Below, in pieces: positions 5,879 to 7,653 of a DNA stretch of 7,653 nucleotides. Below the pieces are notes generated by a model. That model was given only the letters and a program-made list of their open reading frames with translations, searched no databases and was not told where the DNA came from. The stretch's first letter is position 1. Each line of letters opens with the position of its first letter. The stretch lies in contig DASZYR010000223.1 in NCBI GenBank assembly GCA_035545255.1, positions 1 to 7,653 of the forward strand, given 5' to 3'. Origin of the DNA: Dokdonella_A sp035545255. GTDB taxonomy: Bacteria; Pseudomonadota; Gammaproteobacteria; Xanthomonadales; Rhodanobacteraceae. The translations under genes were made by a program, and so were the position numbers.

Positions 5879-6489
5879 CGCAGTTCGGGCTGTTCGATGC
5901 GCCGCTCGTGCTCGTCGGCGGCGAGCGCAGGTGCATCACGTATTACGATCGCTTTGTGCCGGCCGATGATGCCGAGGCCGCATTCGCCGCGTTGCGCGGC
6001 GGCATCGACTGGCAGGCGAACCGGCGCGTGATGTACGAGCGCGAGGTCGACGTACCGCGGCTCACGGCGCATTTTCCGCTCGCGGAGCTTGCGTCTGGCG
6101 AGGCCGAAGGCATCGACGCGAAAAGCGCGGCGGCAATCGCGGGCCTCGCGCGTCGCGTGAGCGAAGCGCTCGCCGCGCCGTTCAACAGCATTGGGCTCAA
6201 TTTCTATCGCGACGGCAATGACAGCGTCGCGCCGCACAACGATCGACTCGACGATCTCGTGAAAGGCGAGCCGATCGCGCTCGTGTCGCTCGGCTCGACA
6301 CGGCGCATGACGATTCGGTCGAAGACGCCGGGCGAGCCCGCGGTGCCGATCGATCTCGAAGCCGGGAGTTTGCTCGCAATGAGCTGGTCGAGTCAGCTGC
6401 ATTACACGCATGGCGTCGCGAAGACGAAGGCGCACGTCGGCGAGCGGATCAGCATCGCGCTGCGCGTTCGGCTGCCGAAAAGCGACTAG
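5875..6489 (+). CDS. AlkB-family 2-oxoglutarate/Fe(II)-dependent dioxygenase
   Basis: This is a cytoplasmic oxygenase of 204 residues. AlkB-family enzymes oxidatively remove small alkyl groups from bases in DNA or RNA (for example 1-methyladenine and 3-methylcytosine), using 2-oxoglutarate and oxygen. The double-stranded beta-helix core is visible: FNSIGLNFYRDGNDSVAPHND carries iron ligands H121 and D123, HYTHGV carries the distal ligand H179, and ERISIALRVR carries R191 and R197, which bind 2-oxoglutarate. PIALVSLGSTRRMTIR and the GSLLAMSW strand also fit the ALKBH2/3-like group. The HxD is followed by R-L-D-D where many AlkB homologues have D-E. I chose the ATG at 5875 because MTQFGLFD is a typical start and upstream sequence in this frame is only the helicase read out of frame. 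The ATGA overlap with the lhr stop, with a weak GGA a few bases upstream, points to translational coupling. The real substrate (DNA, RNA or other) is not readable from sequence. Confidence 0.93.
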   Translation: MTQFGLFDAPLVLVGGERRCITYYDRFVPADDAEAAFAALRGGIDWQANRRVMYEREVDVPRLTAHFPLAELASGEAEGIDAKSAAAIAGLARRVSEALAAPFNSIGLNFYRDGNDSVAPHNDRLDDLVKGEPIALVSLGSTRRMTIRSKTPGEPAVPIDLEAGSLLAMSWSSQLHYTHGVAKTKAHVGERISIALRVRLPKSD

Positions 6490-6500
6490 CGCGCCGTTCG

Positions 6501-6615
6501 CCTCTCCCGCTCGCGGGAGAGGCCGCTGCGAACGCGGCGGGTGAGGGAGGCGTCGGAGTGGAGCGCTTCACTCCGTAGGCCCTCACCCCGGCCCTCTCCC
6601 GCAAGCGGGAGAGGG
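6501..6615. repeat. Twin-hairpin intergenic repeat with a central palindrome, between convergent genes
   Basis: This has the same architecture as 1113-1222. The left unit is CCTCTCCCGC (6501-6510) paired with GCGGGAGAGG (6513-6522), a spacer that forms its own stem (GCCGC/GCGGC), then GGGTGAGGG (6539-6547). The right unit is inverted: CCCTCACCC (6580-6588), GG or so, then CCCTCTCCCGC (6592-6602) paired with GCGGGAGAGGG (6605-6615) around AA. The two tails are perfect reverse complements. Between them lies a 22-base palindrome (6554-6575) with a single G/T wobble. It fills the gap between the dioxygenase and the sigma factor gene, which converge. It is therefore well placed to act as a two-way terminator or 3'-end stabiliser, although neither hairpin is followed by a T-run. 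Confidence 0.82.
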
Positions 6616-6624
6616 GGAACAGCG

Positions 6625-7653
6625 CTACGCGGCGGATTTCGATTCGCAGTCGGCCGCGCGTTCGAGCAACAACGCGCGCTCGCGCTCGTTCCGTGTCATC
6701 GCCGCTGCCCGCTCGAATTCTTCGCGCGCTTCGCCGTAGCGTTCGAGCTTCGACAAAAGATCCCCGCGCACGCTCGGCAGCAAATGGTAGTTCTCCAGCG
6801 CGCGCTCGCCGCGCAGCGTATCGACGAGCGCGAGCCCCGCCGCCGGACCGAACGCCATCGCGATCGCGACCGCGCGGTTGAGCTCGACCACCGGCGACGG
6901 CACCAGCTGCGACAGCGCGAAGTAGAGCGCCGTGATCCGCTGCCAGTCGGTTTCCTCGGCGCTCGTCGCGCGCGCGTGACACGCGGCGATCGCAGCCTGC
7001 AGCGCATACGGCCCCTGCGCGCCGCCGAGCCGCTCGGCGCGTTCGAGCGCCGCGAGGCCGCGGCGAATGAGCAAGCGATCCCAGCGCGAGCGATCCTGAT
7101 CGAGCAGCAGGATCGGCGAGCCGTCGGGCGCGGTGCGCGCGCGCGAGCGCGAAGCCTGGATTTCCATGAGCGCGACGAGTCCATGCACCTCGGGCTCCGC
7201 CGGCATGAGCCCGGCGAGGATGCGGCCGAGCCGGAGCGCGTCCTCGCAGAGCTGCGGGCGCATCCAGTCGTCGCCGGCGGTTGCCGAGTAGCCTTCGTTG
7301 AAAACGAGATAGATGACTTCCAGCACCGACGAGAGCCGCGCCGCGCGATCGTCGCCGCGCGGCACTTCGAACGGCACCTCGGCGTCGGCGAGCGCGCGCT
7401 TGGCGCGAACGATGCGCTGCGCGATCGTGGCTTCGGACGCGAGGAACGCGCGCGCGATCTCGTCGGTCGTGAGGCCGCCGAGGAGACGCAGCGTCAGCGC
7501 CGTGCGCGCTTCGGTCGAAAGCACGGGGTGGCAGGCCGTGAACACGAGCCGCAGCAGATCGTCGCCGATGTCGTCGTCGAGCGCGGCTTCGAGCGCACCG
7601 GCAAGGCTGGCCTGATCCGATTCGATCTCGTAGCCGATCTCCTCGTGCTTGCG
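6625..7653 (-). CDS. ECF42-type RNA polymerase sigma factor with C-terminal TPR-like extension (N terminus outside window)
   Basis: This is a partial sigma factor of 342 visible residues. It would direct RNA polymerase to a small set of promoters. The frame stays open to the right edge. The GTG at 7545 (inside LRLVFTACHP) is a valine codon and not the start. Region 4 is visible, with LGGLTTDEIARAFLASEATI at about residues 58-77 and QRIVRAKRAL just after. Region 2 and the start, perhaps 70 residues, are missing. A long C-terminal extension of about 250 residues follows, carrying family-typical YLVFNEGYSA (115-124), a GPYALQAAIAACHA helix (214-227), VELNRAVAIAMAFG (256-269) and a TPR-like YHLLPSVRGDLLSKLERYGEA segment from about 289. 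This fits the ECF42 group. Its extension is thought to replace an anti-sigma factor, and its genes usually sit next to DGPF/YCII-type protein genes. Such a neighbour would be beyond 7653; none is visible here. The gene ends at TAG, ten bases from the repeat. Confidence 0.93.
   Translation of the reverse strand, partial: RKHEEIGYEIESDQASLAGALEAALDDDIGDDLLRLVFTACHPVLSTEARTALTLRLLGGLTTDEIARAFLASEATIAQRIVRAKRALADAEVPFEVPRGDDRAARLSSVLEVIYLVFNEGYSATAGDDWMRPQLCEDALRLGRILAGLMPAEPEVHGLVALMEIQASRSRARTAPDGSPILLLDQDRSRWDRLLIRRGLAALERAERLGGAQGPYALQAAIAACHARATSAEETDWQRITALYFALSQLVPSPVVELNRAVAIAMAFGPAAGLALVDTLRGERALENYHLLPSVRGDLLSKLERYGEAREEFERAAAMTRNERERALLLERAADCESKSAA

Overview
The window is GC-rich (about two thirds by eye), with strong use of GCG, CGC, TCG, GTC and CTC codons. 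It is densely coded and carries several palindromic interspersed repeats. Gene content fits a proteobacterium: a UhpB/NarX-type kinase with a NarL-type regulator, a full-length Lhr helicase, an AlkB-family dioxygenase and an ECF42-type sigma factor. A betaproteobacterium, perhaps Burkholderiales, is my best guess. That guess rests on codon style and repeat type, not on a marker gene.

Layout, left to right. (1) The 3' end of a sensor histidine kinase gene (+), cut by the left edge. (2) A 211-residue response regulator (+), probably its partner, whose ribosome binding site lies in a worn copy of an intergenic repeat. (3) A twin-hairpin repeat in the 210-base gap. (4) A 1519-residue Lhr helicase gene (+). 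Two copies of a second, unrelated palindromic repeat sit in frame inside it. (5) An AlkB-like 2-oxoglutarate/Fe(II) dioxygenase (+) that overlaps the helicase stop codon by four bases. (6) Another twin-hairpin repeat, between convergent genes. (7) An ECF42-type sigma factor (-), cut by the right edge.

How the genes work together. The kinase and regulator form an ordinary two-component pair. Lhr and AlkB look translationally coupled, which suggests a nucleic-acid repair unit: a 3'-5' translocase whose C-terminal half resembles DNA glycosylases, paired with a direct-reversal demethylase. The sigma factor is a separate, oppositely oriented unit.

I see no CRISPR array, transposase, phage gene, tRNA or rRNA. 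The two most unusual things here are the helicase's double in-frame colonisation by a palindromic element whose arms have no stop codon in any of six frames, and the lhr-alkB coupling.
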